Source: Bacteroidota bacterium (GTDB lineage Bacteria; Bacteroidota; Bacteroidia; AKYH767-A; OLB10). From it: a stretch of DNA of 64,000 nt. The translations under genes and the position numbers were made by a program. Below are positions 38,162 through 47,409 of this stretch, one piece after another; within the stretch, counting starts at the first letter, position 1, and every line of letters starts with the position of its first letter. Under the pieces are notes generated by a model. It saw nothing but the letters and a program-made list of their open reading frames with translations. It did not search any database and was not told the DNA's origin. The stretch lies in the NCBI GenBank assembly GCA_016714535.1, contig JADKDR010000014.1, forward strand, positions 112,910 to 176,909. Direction: 5' to 3'.

Positions 38162-38814
38162 TAATTTTTTGTAAACCTGAAGTGCATTATCATACCTAAA
38201 AACAAAACAGGGACTCCGCTCTTGCCTTCAATCGTTTCGTTTTCAAAATTTGATTGCTCCAAAAACCTTGCATCATCCGGTAGTTCGCTAAAGGATACAT
38301 ACTTAATTCTTGCTCCAACTGCACCGTAAAATTCGTAAGCAATTCGCCTGCTACTATTAATTGTATTTAAGCCTGCTTTTATATGAAGGCCATGCACATC
38401 ATAAAACTTACTGAGCAACAAAAGCTGCTGATATTTATTACCCATTCGTAAAAACCATTCCTGTTTTGTTCTTGTGAAATCTTTATAAAGATATTCTGCA
38501 CCCACATAGTAACTTTCGTAGCTTGTGCGAAATACGTTTAGCTGTACCTCAGCTGCTATGCGGTACCCTGCATAATTGTTGTTCTTAAAATTTGGGCCGG
38601 CTTTATAAATTGAAAACATTGGGCCGCCTCTAAACTGGGCGCTGAAGATATTGTTAAAGCGATAACCAATACCTGCTTCTAAGCCCTGATTAAGAGGATC
38701 GAAAATGTAAAATGGCTTGGTAACTAATGACCACTTTGGAACTACACTGCTATCTTGCTGTGCAGCACAAACAGTTGAAATGAAAAAAACTAGGGCTAAC
38801 GCTACAAGGCGCAT
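38158..38814 (-). CDS. Hypothetical outer-membrane beta-barrel-like protein
   Basis: A protein of 218 residues with a signal peptide (1-18, ending VCAAQ). The mature part alternates hydrophobic and polar residues with many aromatic residues (GIGYRFNNIFSAQFRG, AEVQLNVFRTSYESYYVG) and ends in F-T-K-N-Y after MHFRF, typical of outer-membrane barrels. The family is not certain. It starts where the LVIVD lipoprotein gene stops (38814), so both are likely transcribed together. Confidence 0.6.
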   Translation of the reverse strand: MRLVALALVFFISTVCAAQQDSSVVPKWSLVTKPFYIFDPLNQGLEAGIGYRFNNIFSAQFRGGPMFSIYKAGPNFKNNNYAGYRIAAEVQLNVFRTSYESYYVGAEYLYKDFTRTKQEWFLRMGNKYQQLLLLSKFYDVHGLHIKAGLNTINSSRRIAYEFYGAVGARIKYVSFSELPDDARFLEQSNFENETIEGKSGVPVLFLGMIMHFRFTKNY

Positions 38815-39565
38815 TATTTGGTTTGGAAGGTGCTTACCAATGTGATATTATTTATATCTGAATAATTATACAACTGCACATTGCTTAGTGAGCTAACCAA
38901 CATAAAAGGATAATTGAGAATTATATCCCTTGAATTGGCCATTGGAATTTCATGACTATAAACAGGAAATGCCGGATTTGAAATATCAAAAATAAGAACC
39001 CCGGTATTGTTTTCGCATACGTAAAGCCAGTTGCCTTCAGCAGCAATGCCATAAGGCTCTTCTAGCTCTACTTCTGCAACTGTTTTTATAATTTGTGGGT
39101 TTTGTACATCATATACCGCTAATATACTTTTGCTGTAAGCATGCCCGCATCCAATGGTATAAGCATTTTGAGTGGAGTAAGCATAATGTCCTTGCACTGA
39201 AACCGGATCGCAACTCACTTCATGATTTACTTTGGGCGAGGAATTGGGTTTTCAGGATTATTAATATCAAGATAGTATAAACCATCATTGGCGCCAACAT
39301 AAATGCCATTACCATATATGGTTATGGTTTCTAAACCATAATCCAACTTGATTGAGTTTTTATATACCGGGTTATCGTTGTTACTTATGTCAAATATTTT
39401 TACATAGTTAACATCAATGGTATACATATAATTATCTTTAATGGCAAAGCGGGTTATAGAACCTGATTGCCCTGTTGCCTTACGTTCACTTGTTGTTGTG
39501 GTTTCTTTTTCGCAAGCGCTAAGAATAAATAAGACGATAGCTAAGAATGGAATAAACTTTTTCAT
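38814..39565 (-). pseudogene. LVIVD-repeat lipoprotein, frameshifted
   Basis: Two frames together encode a lipoprotein with about 3-4 LVIVD repeats (each of the VKIFDISNNDNPVYKNSIKL or LIFDISNPAFPVYSHEIPM kind), likely a beta-propeller on the cell surface. The signal peptide has a lipobox ending LSAC (Cys18). The first frame ends early at a TAA after NPIPRPK. Adding one base near the CCC run at 39246-39248 rejoins the frame into VNHEVSCDPVSVQG, the start of the next repeat. So the gene has a one-base deletion, or the sequence has an error. It is upstream of the barrel-like gene. Confidence 0.8.
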
Positions 39566-39708
39566 TGCAGATTTTTTTTAATAATGTCCTAAAGGAAACA
39601 GAATAATTTATAACTACAAAAATATTTAACATTAAACTGAAAGAATAACACCGAGCTATGATTTTCTTTTTAAAAGAACAACCTTTGACACCCTAAAAAT
39701 AAAATAAA

Positions 39709-40697
39709 ATGGAGTATCGCAAATTAGGAAATTCGGGCTTACAGGTAAGTGCATTATCATTGGGAAGCTGGCTTACAATGGGCAAAATGATAGACCATAC
39801 AATGACTGAGCAACTCATGCATACGGCTTATGATGCAGGAGTTAACTTTTTTGATAGTGCCGAGATTTATGCTAACGGCAAAGCCGAAGAAGCGATTGGT
39901 AAGGTATTGTCAAATGTAGCGTGGGAACGCAGCAGCTATCTGGTTTCGAGTAAAGTTTTTTTTGGCATTCATGGTGAAAAAGCAAGCCAAACCAACGGGG
40001 ATTAAGCCGCAAGCATATCATGGAATGTTGTCATGATGCCCTCAAGCGGATGAGCGTAGACTATCTGGATTTGTTTTTTTGTCATCGTCCTGATAAAAAT
40101 ACTCCGATTGAGGAAGTAGTTTGGGCCATGAACCATTTATTGCAACAAGGTAAGATATTGTACTGGGGTACCAGCGAATGGAGTGCACCGGAAATAATGC
40201 ATGCGCACATGTTTGCGCGCGAGTATCGGCTTATAGGCCCAACAATGGAACAACCTGAGTACAACATGTTTGCTCGCGAAAAAATGGAAAGGGAATTCTT
40301 ACACATATTTAAAAACGTTGGAATGGGAACCACTATATGGTCCCCACTTGCCAGTGGAATATTGACCGGAAAATATAACGAGGGTGTACCACAAAACTCC
40401 CGACTTGCATTTAATGGGCTTGAGTGGCTGCGCGATCGTAATCGTACCGAACAACGGATAGAAAAAGTAAAAAAAATGAAGACAATTGCTGATAGCCTGG
40501 GAACAACAACTACTTCGCTGGCATTAGCATGGTGTCTATACAATCCTCATGTTAGTACGGTGCTCTTAGGTGCCACATCGGTGTCGCAGTTAACAGAAAA
40601 CCTTGCCGCATTGGAGACTTTACCCAAGCTAACCAATGAACATATTGCAGAAATAGAAATTATATTGGATAATAAGCCAACGTTACCTGCATTTTAA
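39709..40697 (+). pseudogene. Aldo/keto reductase (KCNAB/AKR6-like), frameshifted
   Basis: Two frames together give an NADPH-dependent aldo/keto reductase of about 329 residues. The first part has GLQVSALSLGSWLTMG and the catalytic DSAEIYANGKAEEAIG (Asp, Tyr). The second has DYLDLFFCHRPD, LYWGTSEWSA, EQPEYNMF, the WSPLASGILTGKYN loop and LLGATSVSQL. Adding one A to the run at 39977-39981 joins them through EKSKPNQRGLSRKHIMEC, which matches the family. This is a one-base deletion or a sequencing error. The first piece alone would lack the cofactor-binding end. Confidence 0.88.
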
Positions 40698-40777
40698 CTT
40701 CAAATTATTTTTAATAAAAAAAATAAATGATGCAACCCCAGGCAAAGAACAGCGTCTTGTAAAATCAGAAAGCACTA

Positions 40778-41323
40778 ATGAATGAAGCCGAACTTGTAGC
40801 ACAATGCCTGGCAGGAGAAGCAAAAGCGCAACAGGAATTGTATAACCGCTTTGCCCCCCGAATGATGTCCGTATGCCTGCGTTATGCTGAAAACAGGGAA
40901 GAAGCCGAAGATTTTTTGCAAGATGGATTTATAAAAGTGTTTACCAAACTGAGTTCTTTTAAATTCGAAGGTTCGTTGGAGGGATGGATGCGCAGGGTAC
41001 TAGTTAATAATATGCTTGATGAATTGCGCAGAAAACTTCAAATGCCAGGAATGGATGTGATAGACGCCCGCTTTAATGATCCACCTTCTGCATCTCTGCC
41101 TACCGATGGCATACAGGCAAAAGAGTTGATGACATTAATTGCTTCGCTGCCTGCAGGGTATCGCACCATATTTAATATGTATGTTCTGGATGGTTACTCA
41201 CACAAAGAAATTGCTGCTCAGTTGAAGATTGCTGAGAGTACCAGCAAGTCACAATTAAGCCGGGCACGCGAATATCTTCAGAAGCGAATTAAAGCAACAG
41301 TTGTAAGCAGTATAAACAAATAA
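40778..41323 (+). CDS. ECF-type RNA polymerase sigma factor
   Basis: A protein of 181 residues. Sigma region 2 is at about 10-75 (ELYNRFAPRMMSVCLRYAENREEAEDFLQDGFIKVF), and region 4 at about 120-175 (TIFNMYVLDGYSHKEIAAQL, STSKSQLSRARE, which carries the helix-turn-helix for the -35 element). There is no region 3, as in ECF factors. The next gene, 48 bases away, encodes a membrane protein with an anti-sigma-like N-terminus, which is the usual arrangement for a sigma factor and its regulator. Confidence 0.92.
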   Translation: MNEAELVAQCLAGEAKAQQELYNRFAPRMMSVCLRYAENREEAEDFLQDGFIKVFTKLSSFKFEGSLEGWMRRVLVNNMLDELRRKLQMPGMDVIDARFNDPPSASLPTDGIQAKELMTLIASLPAGYRTIFNMYVLDGYSHKEIAAQLKIAESTSKSQLSRAREYLQKRIKATVVSSINK

Positions 41324-41371
41324 GGAAATAAGAGACCTCTTAAAAGTAAACGAGGCTACCATTGAAAAAAA

Positions 41372-42301
41372 ATGACCGATAAGGAATTAGATAAATTATT
41401 TGCAGACCAGTTACAAAACCTGGAGTCGCCTGTTAATCCTGAAATTTGGACTCGGGTAAGTGGTTCAATTGCACAAGCAGGTTCAACAGCCGCTGTAGTT
41501 GGAACAGCCGGTATTTCAAAACTTACCTTGGCAATTGCTGCTGCTGTTTTTGCAGGCACTATTGCTGCAGTTACTTTTTTCTATACCAATAAGGATAGCG
41601 ATTTAAAACAATCAGAACAAGTTGTTTCTAGTTCAACCGTTGCTTCTGAAAATAAAGAAGTTGCAAAGGTTGAGGAGCCATCTTCAATTGGCATAAATCC
41701 TGAAATAGAAAAGGTTAAGCAAGCTGAAAATGCCATAATAGCAGCAACTCAAAGTGTTGCTAATCAAGAAAATACCCTTAGTGCTAATAACTCTACCTCG
41801 CCTGATTTAGATGCAAATGCGACCACTAACTCAGCACCTCCTCAAGCTAATACGCCTGCCGCAATTCCTCAAATAAATGGAGTTGATGGTAAGCAAACAC
41901 AAAATGACCCTCAAGATTCCAATCCCGATAAGCTTGAAGCAGAGCCTGATAACCTGGGTCAGACTAAGGAAGATGAAAAAGCCATTCCATCTGTGCCTAA
42001 GGATGATGTTGCACAATACCTCGATTTGGAGCGTATAAGTAATGTAATGACACCCAATGGAGATGGGCTAAATGATGAGTTCAAGGTGATCGTCAACAAT
42101 ATGAAAGTAGTCAATATGGTGATTTATGAGCGTAATGGTAAGACGATAAAGTCAGTACAAAATGGTACAGCAGAATTAGTATGGGATGGAAAGGACAAAA
42201 ATGGAAATCAGGTATCAACAGGCACCTATTTTTACTTTATCTTTGGCGAAACAATTCATAACTCACCGCTTGTACATCGTGGAAGTATTGATATCAGGTA
42301 G
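41372..42301 (+). CDS. Membrane protein with anti-sigma-like N-terminus and CHU_C C-terminal domain
   Basis: A protein of 309 residues. Residues 1-45 are a short cytoplasmic segment (TDKELDKLFADQLQNLE) like those of anti-sigma factors. A single membrane helix is at about 48-70. A long Gln/Asn/Pro/Thr-rich spacer follows (about 75-210), and the last 97 residues form the gliding-associated C-terminal domain (CHU_C; RISNVMTPNGDGLNDEFKV, then VWDGKDKNGNQVSTGTYFYF). There is no signal peptide, so the N-terminus should stay inside with the CHU_C domain outside. Adjacent to the sigma factor and to a secreted CHU_C protein, it may act as a regulator of the sigma factor. That function is inferred. Confidence 0.78.
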   Translation: MTDKELDKLFADQLQNLESPVNPEIWTRVSGSIAQAGSTAAVVGTAGISKLTLAIAAAVFAGTIAAVTFFYTNKDSDLKQSEQVVSSSTVASENKEVAKVEEPSSIGINPEIEKVKQAENAIIAATQSVANQENTLSANNSTSPDLDANATTNSAPPQANTPAAIPQINGVDGKQTQNDPQDSNPDKLEAEPDNLGQTKEDEKAIPSVPKDDVAQYLDLERISNVMTPNGDGLNDEFKVIVNNMKVVNMVIYERNGKTIKSVQNGTAELVWDGKDKNGNQVSTGTYFYFIFGETIHNSPLVHRGSIDIR

Positions 42302-42361
42302 AAGAAGAAATATCCTATAAATAAAAAGAAATTAATCAATCAAAATAATTCAATAAAAGTT

Positions 42362-45121
42362 ATGTTCAAGAATCTTTATCTAAAATTAGTTGCACTGTTT
42401 GCTATTGTTTTAATGGCAGGTAATTTAAATGCATCTCACTTAGCAGGAATGGACCTTACCTATGAGTACGCAGGTTCGCCCAACACCTTTAAATTAACGC
42501 TTAAAGTGTATCGCGATTGTTCGGGGATCACCGTATCATCAAGTTACAATTTGTGCTATTTTTCTAATAATTTGGGTCAACAGGGAACTGTTACTGCCAC
42601 TCAAGTTGCGGGCCCGAATGTTGTACCCACTCCTCCTTGTATCAACGCAGGCTTAAGCTCTTGTCAGGGTGGTTCCGCTTACGGTATAGAGGAGTTTGTA
42701 TATGAGGTAACGGTTACGCTTCCAGGTCAAGCTACCGATTGGGTTTTTTACACTTCCGATGGTGGTCTGTGTTGCCGTAACCCAGCAATTACCACATTGC
42801 AAAACCCGGGTGGCGATGGACAAAATGTATATGCTACATTAGACAACCTGAATTTTCCGGCTAATAGTTCAGCAGCTTTTGCGTCTTTACCAGTTACGCA
42901 GTTTTGTATTAACAATGCCTTCTACTTTAGCCAGTTTGCTACGGATATTGATGGCGACTCATTGCGCTTCTCACTTACTGAGCCACTTAATTATAGTGCC
43001 ACTTGCGGTACAATTGCCGCACCGGTTCAGTTTGCTAACCCCTACACGTATCTTGCACCTTTTACAACACTTAACGGTGTTAATGTAGATCCTATACAAG
43101 GTTATATTGCATTTACACCAACAGCTATTGAAGTTGGTGTAATGGCATTATTGGTAGAAGATTTCGATAAAACTACCGGCCTATTGCGTGGCTCCATACG
43201 CAGAGATATTCAGATTAATATTATTTCTAACTGCAACATAATTATTCCAAATTTCTCTACCTCTACCATTAATGGAGTACCTAAGGCGTTGCAAGCCCAA
43301 TGCAGAGATACCTGTATTATTGTGCCTCTAGACAAAGTGGTACAATGTGGTTCTATTGCTCCTAATGGTTCTGACTTCAGAGCTATTCGGCCTAATGGTG
43401 CACCAAACCCGATTTTTAAAGCCGAGCCACACAATTGTGTAAATGGATTTACAGATTCAGTAAAGGTTTATTTTTATAAGCACCTTACTCAAGGCACTAC
43501 TCAATTATGGATTAAGAAGGGTGGAGATAACAATACGTTATTATCAGAGTGCGGTACTGAAATGCCAGAGTCAGACACTATTAACATTGTTGTTGTTGAC
43601 CCTACTATTATGGCTTTGCCGGTAATAGATACAGCCAGCTCATGTGCATTTAGTTCGTTTGTAGTAAATATGCCCGAAGATATCTCTTGTTATTCGATAG
43701 CCGGTGATGGCTCTGATTTTACATTTGTAGACAATATTGGCACCAATTATCCGATTGCCAGTGCCTCCGGTGTGAACTGCTCATTTGCTATTGAATATAC
43801 TAACCAGATTGCTATTACACTCTCAGGAGTTGCAAACGGCAATCAGCCTTATTACCTTATTTCCAAACCAGGTACTGATAATAATACGATTAGCAATTCA
43901 TGTGATAAGTTTATCCTTAATGATACGGTTGCAATTATCTATACCAACGCCTTTGTTACTGCCAATCTGGGCAATGATACAACCTTATGTGCAAGTCAGA
44001 ATTCGCTTGTATTGGATCCTGGCAATGTGGGCGCAACCTATACCTGGTACTTTAATGGTGCGCCTATTGGTGGCAACACACAACAGTTAACCGCAGCACA
44101 AACCGGAACGTACATGGTCAATGTATTTTATGGACCAAGTTGTCAGGGATATGATACCATCAATGTTCAGTACCTGCCAGCTCCGGTTGTTAATCTGGGT
44201 AACAACTTAAGTATTTGCGATGGCGATGTTTTCCCAGTGTTGGATGCCGGTAATCCTGGAGCTAATTATCAGTGGTTATTGAATGGCAATCCAATAGCTA
44301 CAACACAAACAATTACTACAACAACAGCAGGAACGTATACGGTAATAGTTAGCGCCTCTACATGTACAGCTTCGAGCAGTGTGCAGGTTATAGTGGCTAA
44401 TTCTACTCCGTTTGATCTTGGTGCCGATCAGGATATTTGCGAAACAGGTAATGTCTCTATCTCAACCAGTGTGCCTGGCAGTTCCTATATATGGGCGCTA
44501 AATGGTACCAACCTGAACAATAATAACCAAACGTATACGGCCACTCAAGCGGGTTCATATGTAGTAGAATTAACCAATACCGATGGATGTAAATCTCGCG
44601 ATACCGTTGTGGTTAATGTAGAAAAATTACCAGGTAAGCCAATTGTTAAGTGTGCCTTAGGACAAAGCGGATATCAGTTTGTTTATACATGGGATGCCAT
44701 AGCCGGGGCTTCGGGATATGAAGTGAGTATAAATGGTGCAGCTTTTATTGCAAATAATCTACCACCAACAAGCCATGGGGTTAATGAAGCACCATCTACC
44801 TTTACCGTGCATGCCTTGGGTGTTGAATGTGCAAATGGACCTGAGTCGGATCCTGCATTTTGCGATATCGTTATTCCAAATATTGTTACGCCTAACGGTG
44901 ACAATATGAATGATTTGTTTTTTATTCAAAACCTTGCTCAGTTTGGCAATGCACAATTGAAACTATTTAATCGCTGGGGTAATGTAATTTATGAAAACGG
45001 GTCGTATAAGAATGATTACAATTTTGCTGATCAACCTGATGGTGTATATTATTATATCCTTACTGTAGAGCAATTAGACAAGGATTATTCTGGTAATGTA
45101 ACTGTTTATCGTCAAAAGTAA
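42362..45121 (+). CDS. Large secreted adhesin-like protein with CHU_C/T9SS type B C-terminus
   Basis: A protein of 919 residues. A signal peptide (1-24, ending GNLNAS) is followed by a beta-rich N-terminal part (about 25-520). Three Ig-like repeats at about 530-760 begin with LGNDTTLCASQNSLVLDPG, LGNNLSICDGDVFPVLDAG and LGADQDICETGNVSI. A fibronectin-like segment follows, and the last 90 residues are a gliding-associated CHU_C domain (NIVTPNGDNMNDLFFI, YNFADQPDGVYYY), which routes proteins through the T9SS (type B). It starts 60 bases after the membrane CHU_C gene and is probably cotranscribed with it and the sigma gene. A surface adhesin is the likely role. Confidence 0.88.
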   Translation: MFKNLYLKLVALFAIVLMAGNLNASHLAGMDLTYEYAGSPNTFKLTLKVYRDCSGITVSSSYNLCYFSNNLGQQGTVTATQVAGPNVVPTPPCINAGLSSCQGGSAYGIEEFVYEVTVTLPGQATDWVFYTSDGGLCCRNPAITTLQNPGGDGQNVYATLDNLNFPANSSAAFASLPVTQFCINNAFYFSQFATDIDGDSLRFSLTEPLNYSATCGTIAAPVQFANPYTYLAPFTTLNGVNVDPIQGYIAFTPTAIEVGVMALLVEDFDKTTGLLRGSIRRDIQINIISNCNIIIPNFSTSTINGVPKALQAQCRDTCIIVPLDKVVQCGSIAPNGSDFRAIRPNGAPNPIFKAEPHNCVNGFTDSVKVYFYKHLTQGTTQLWIKKGGDNNTLLSECGTEMPESDTINIVVVDPTIMALPVIDTASSCAFSSFVVNMPEDISCYSIAGDGSDFTFVDNIGTNYPIASASGVNCSFAIEYTNQIAITLSGVANGNQPYYLISKPGTDNNTISNSCDKFILNDTVAIIYTNAFVTANLGNDTTLCASQNSLVLDPGNVGATYTWYFNGAPIGGNTQQLTAAQTGTYMVNVFYGPSCQGYDTINVQYLPAPVVNLGNNLSICDGDVFPVLDAGNPGANYQWLLNGNPIATTQTITTTTAGTYTVIVSASTCTASSSVQVIVANSTPFDLGADQDICETGNVSISTSVPGSSYIWALNGTNLNNNNQTYTATQAGSYVVELTNTDGCKSRDTVVVNVEKLPGKPIVKCALGQSGYQFVYTWDAIAGASGYEVSINGAAFIANNLPPTSHGVNEAPSTFTVHALGVECANGPESDPAFCDIVIPNIVTPNGDNMNDLFFIQNLAQFGNAQLKLFNRWGNVIYENGSYKNDYNFADQPDGVYYYILTVEQLDKDYSGNVTVYRQK

Positions 45122-45157
45122 TTTTATATAAAGTAGAACTTAATACTAAGTTCTTTC

Positions 45158-45197
45158 AAATCCCGCTGGCTGTAATGGTCTGCGGGATTTTTTTTTA
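45158..45197 (+). terminator. Hairpin terminator after the adhesin gene
   Basis: A 9-bp stem AAATCCCGC / GCGGGATTT (45158-45166 with 45182-45190) with a 15-base loop runs into TTTTTTTTT. Confidence 0.85.
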
Positions 45198-45235
45198 GAG
45201 CTATTCATTCCAATTTATTAGTAGAAGACTATATA

Positions 45236-46870
45236 GGGTTTGCTGATTAAGTTCGAGCGCGGGCCATTTTCAAATTGTGATTCAAAATTAAATTTACAAA
45301 GCATATAGCAATAGTTACTATCCATGAGCACTGTGCTGAAAAAGTCCGACACATTTTACCCAAAAGGCAATAGGATGCTTCCATGGCTAATTTAACCAGT
45401 TTAAGTGCCAAGATGATGGAGGCCATCCAAGATTCACTTGTTTGTTGGAGTTTGGCTCGTACTCTGTTTAATCCATACCCTCCTTTTGCTTGGCCAAATT
45501 TTCCTTCAATCGGATTGCGCTCCCCCGGACATACGTATGCTGTTTCTACTGCCTTTGGTCTGCCGAGTGGTTTTGTTTGAGCTGTATGCCTAACTCTTTG
45601 AGCTTTGCTCGACTTTCTCTATTACAGTATATTTTATCTGCGAGCACTTCTTTAGGATTATAACCCCATCTTGCTTTGTATTGTTCGACCGAACTTATTA
45701 GGTGTGTGCCTTTGTTAAAAGCTTTCCACGATAGATGGTCGATAAAGGTATATCCATTGTTTAGGCTTACATTTATTTTTGCACCGAATTCTACTTTTGC
45801 GTTTGCTTTGCCTCGCACGATAGGGCGCACATGAGACTGGTGTATACTTACTATTCTGTGCTCGATGCTGTGGGTGTGTGTATCATACATTTGCTTTTGT
45901 TGGTCGTACAAAGTTTGAATTACAAGTAGGTATTTGTACATTTTTTTATCCAAAGGGTTGCATGTGAGTTGGTCTAGTTGCATGTGTTTGATTTGAAGGT
46001 CTCTGTGCAAAAAATTGAGCTGCTTTCGTATGGCCTTTCGTATTTCCCTTTTTGTTTTACTTTTCTTTTGTACGGTTTTCAAATACAGTTTGCGTGCTGA
46101 CTCTCGATAAGTGCGTGGCTTTTCTTCTGCCATTATATGCGAATGCAGAATATCGATTTTTGCTTCAGCCTTCTCACGTGCATCATTGAGTAAATTCAAA
46201 TCAGTAGGATAGCTGATATCTTGTGGTGCTGCGGTTGCATCTGTTATCATCGTTCCGTTATGCGTTGGCGCAACTTCATTCGCAACAGTTGGCGTATCTT
46301 CTATATTTGTTTGCGTTACATCAGCATTGATACTGCTGTCGGGTGCTTGCGTTCGGGAATGTTCAAGGTCTAACATCATCTCATTCATTTTGCCCACCAA
46401 ATCAAAGTTTAATCGAAAGCGAATACTCACAAATAGTGATGCATCGAATGGCGCTTCATTGCTAAAGCTGCTGTAGCCAATAAAGTATTGCATGTACATG
46501 TTTTCTTGTATTTGTAATACCGCCTCTCTGTCCGTTAATTCGCACAGCTGTTTGATTATTACTGCCCCAATGGCAACTCGCGGGTTTATTAAACTTGCTC
46601 CATTTGTATGATGGTTTAATTGCTTCTGGTACAATGTCACCAACCTATCCCAAGGTATGCGATGCGCAAGAACTACCCAACGATTGTTAGGATCTAATTT
46701 CTTAGCAAATGGTGTTTCGAATCCTTCAAAGGTAAGTTGAGAGGTGCTAATATATTCTTGTTTGGATGCACGGGTTATTGATGCTCTGGCCATTTTTCCT
46801 TGCAGATGTTTTTGATGTTTCGTAGCAAATCTATTGATTTTTATAGGAACATACTATTTTCAGCAAACCC
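45236..46870 (-). mobile_element. Insertion sequence with 11-bp inverted ends (IS5/IS1182-like)
   Basis: GGGTTTGCTGA at 45236-45246 and its reverse complement TCAGCAAACCC at 46860-46870 bound a 1,635-base element. The transposase stop touches the left end. TA lies on both sides and may be a short target duplication, or part of the ends. The length fits IS1182-type elements. The transposase is frameshifted, so the copy is probably inactive unless the lesion is a sequencing error. It abuts the 5' edge of a TPR-gene remnant. Confidence 0.8.
45247..46793 (-). pseudogene. DDE transposase with DUF772 N-terminus, frameshifted
   Basis: The first frame (415 residues) has the DUF772 domain at about 40-140 (EAVLQIQENMYMQYFIG, EAPFDASLF), a helical insert and the nuclease part VEFGAKINVSLNNGYTFIDHLSW, where the second Asp lies in ADKIYCNRESRAKLKELGI. 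It then stops too soon. One extra base near 45575 restores the C-terminal half (KPLGRPK, CPGERNPIEGKFGQAKGGYGL, ESWMASIILALKLVKLA), which carries the last acidic residue of the DDE set. The intact protein would be about 515 residues. Confidence 0.85.
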
Positions 46871-47046
46871 TAAGTACAGCGAATTCAAAAAAATATTTTT
46901 TTGCAAAAGCCTTGCTGCGCGCAGAGTTGGACGATTTAGAAGGAAGCAAAAATGATTATGATTTAGCCATGAAACATTCTTCGGAATTTAGTGATGCGTT
47001 TTATAACCGCGCTATATTTCAAATAATTTATTGCAATTTTATTTGA
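46871..47046 (+). pseudogene. TPR-protein remnant next to the insertion sequence
   Basis: The readable part (about 57 residues) includes one tetratricopeptide-like unit, ALLRAELDDLEGSKNDYDLA followed by SDAFYNRAI, and then a stop. There is no start of its own beyond the insertion end; an ATG at 46834 lies inside the element. No matching 5' part was found on the other side of the element, so this seems to be a truncated fragment and not a split gene. Confidence 0.55.
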
Positions 47047-47147
47047 GTCACAAATATTTTCAAATATTTATTGAGCATGGTTGCTTCTGAAATTTAAGAG
47101 ACAAAATCATGGGCAATTTGAAGATTATTATATTTTACAAAAATTTG

Positions 47148-47178
47148 ATTGCATACTAAATGCAGTTTTTTATATTTG
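47148..47178 (+). promoter_or_regulatory. Bacteroidota-type promoter of the array
   Basis: ATTG at 47148-47151 and the exact -7 box TATATTTG at 47171-47178 are separated by 19 bases. Transcription would start near 47185 and run through the C-tract into A1. Confidence 0.6.
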
Positions 47179-47230
47179 ACCATTGAATATTAAATATATT
47201 AGTTACCAAAAAAATTTATTTTATTATATT

Positions 47231-47353
47231 ATGAAAAATTCAAAAAATTATCTTCAGCAAGGATTGAAAGAAAAAAGTGTAACAGAATTTGATTTGGTCT
47301 TGCAATTTAATTACCCCCCCCCCCCCGCGTTGTTTGTGTGCACAATTTTCTAA
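47231..47353 (+). other. Short reading frame through the poly-C tract
   Basis: An ATG at 47231 opens a 40-codon frame (MKNSKNYLQQGLKEKSVTEF and on) that contains the C-run as Pro codons and stops at 47351-47353. With one more C (or two fewer), it would read into the frame that contains the A1 signal peptide. With 13 C, it does not. Whether it is translated is unknown. Confidence 0.3.
47314..47326 (+). repeat. Poly-C tract, 13 bases
   Basis: The longest homopolymer in the window, in the leader between the array promoter and the A1 start. Tracts of this length slip readily during replication, and also in sequencing. Confidence 0.9.
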
Positions 47354-47409
47354 GTTACTTTTATAAATTATTTGAGCAAAAACTAAAATCCAACCTAAAG
47401 TTTTTAGTG

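Larger units (their letters stand above)
47047..47409. other. 363-base leader region of the repeat array
   Basis: The region holds a candidate promoter (47148-47178), a short frame (47231-47353), and a run of 13 C (47314-47326). Nothing else was recognised. Confidence 0.5.

Noticed and set aside
19568..39981. Programmed frameshifting in the regulator and the reductase
   Set aside because: There is no slippery heptamer with a stimulatory hairpin, the runs are only five bases long, and neither family uses recoding. A mutation or sequencing error is simpler.
41372..42301. Ordinary secreted CHU_C cargo
   Set aside because: There is no N-terminal signal peptide. The first hydrophobic stretch is at about 48-70, after a charged cytoplasmic-type segment, so a membrane-anchored protein fits better.
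47338..47409. Upstream start for A1 at 47338 (GTG)
   Set aside because: The extra residues are not a signal peptide. MTSFLLFSLFQLIAQ from 47410 is a typical one, so I used that start.
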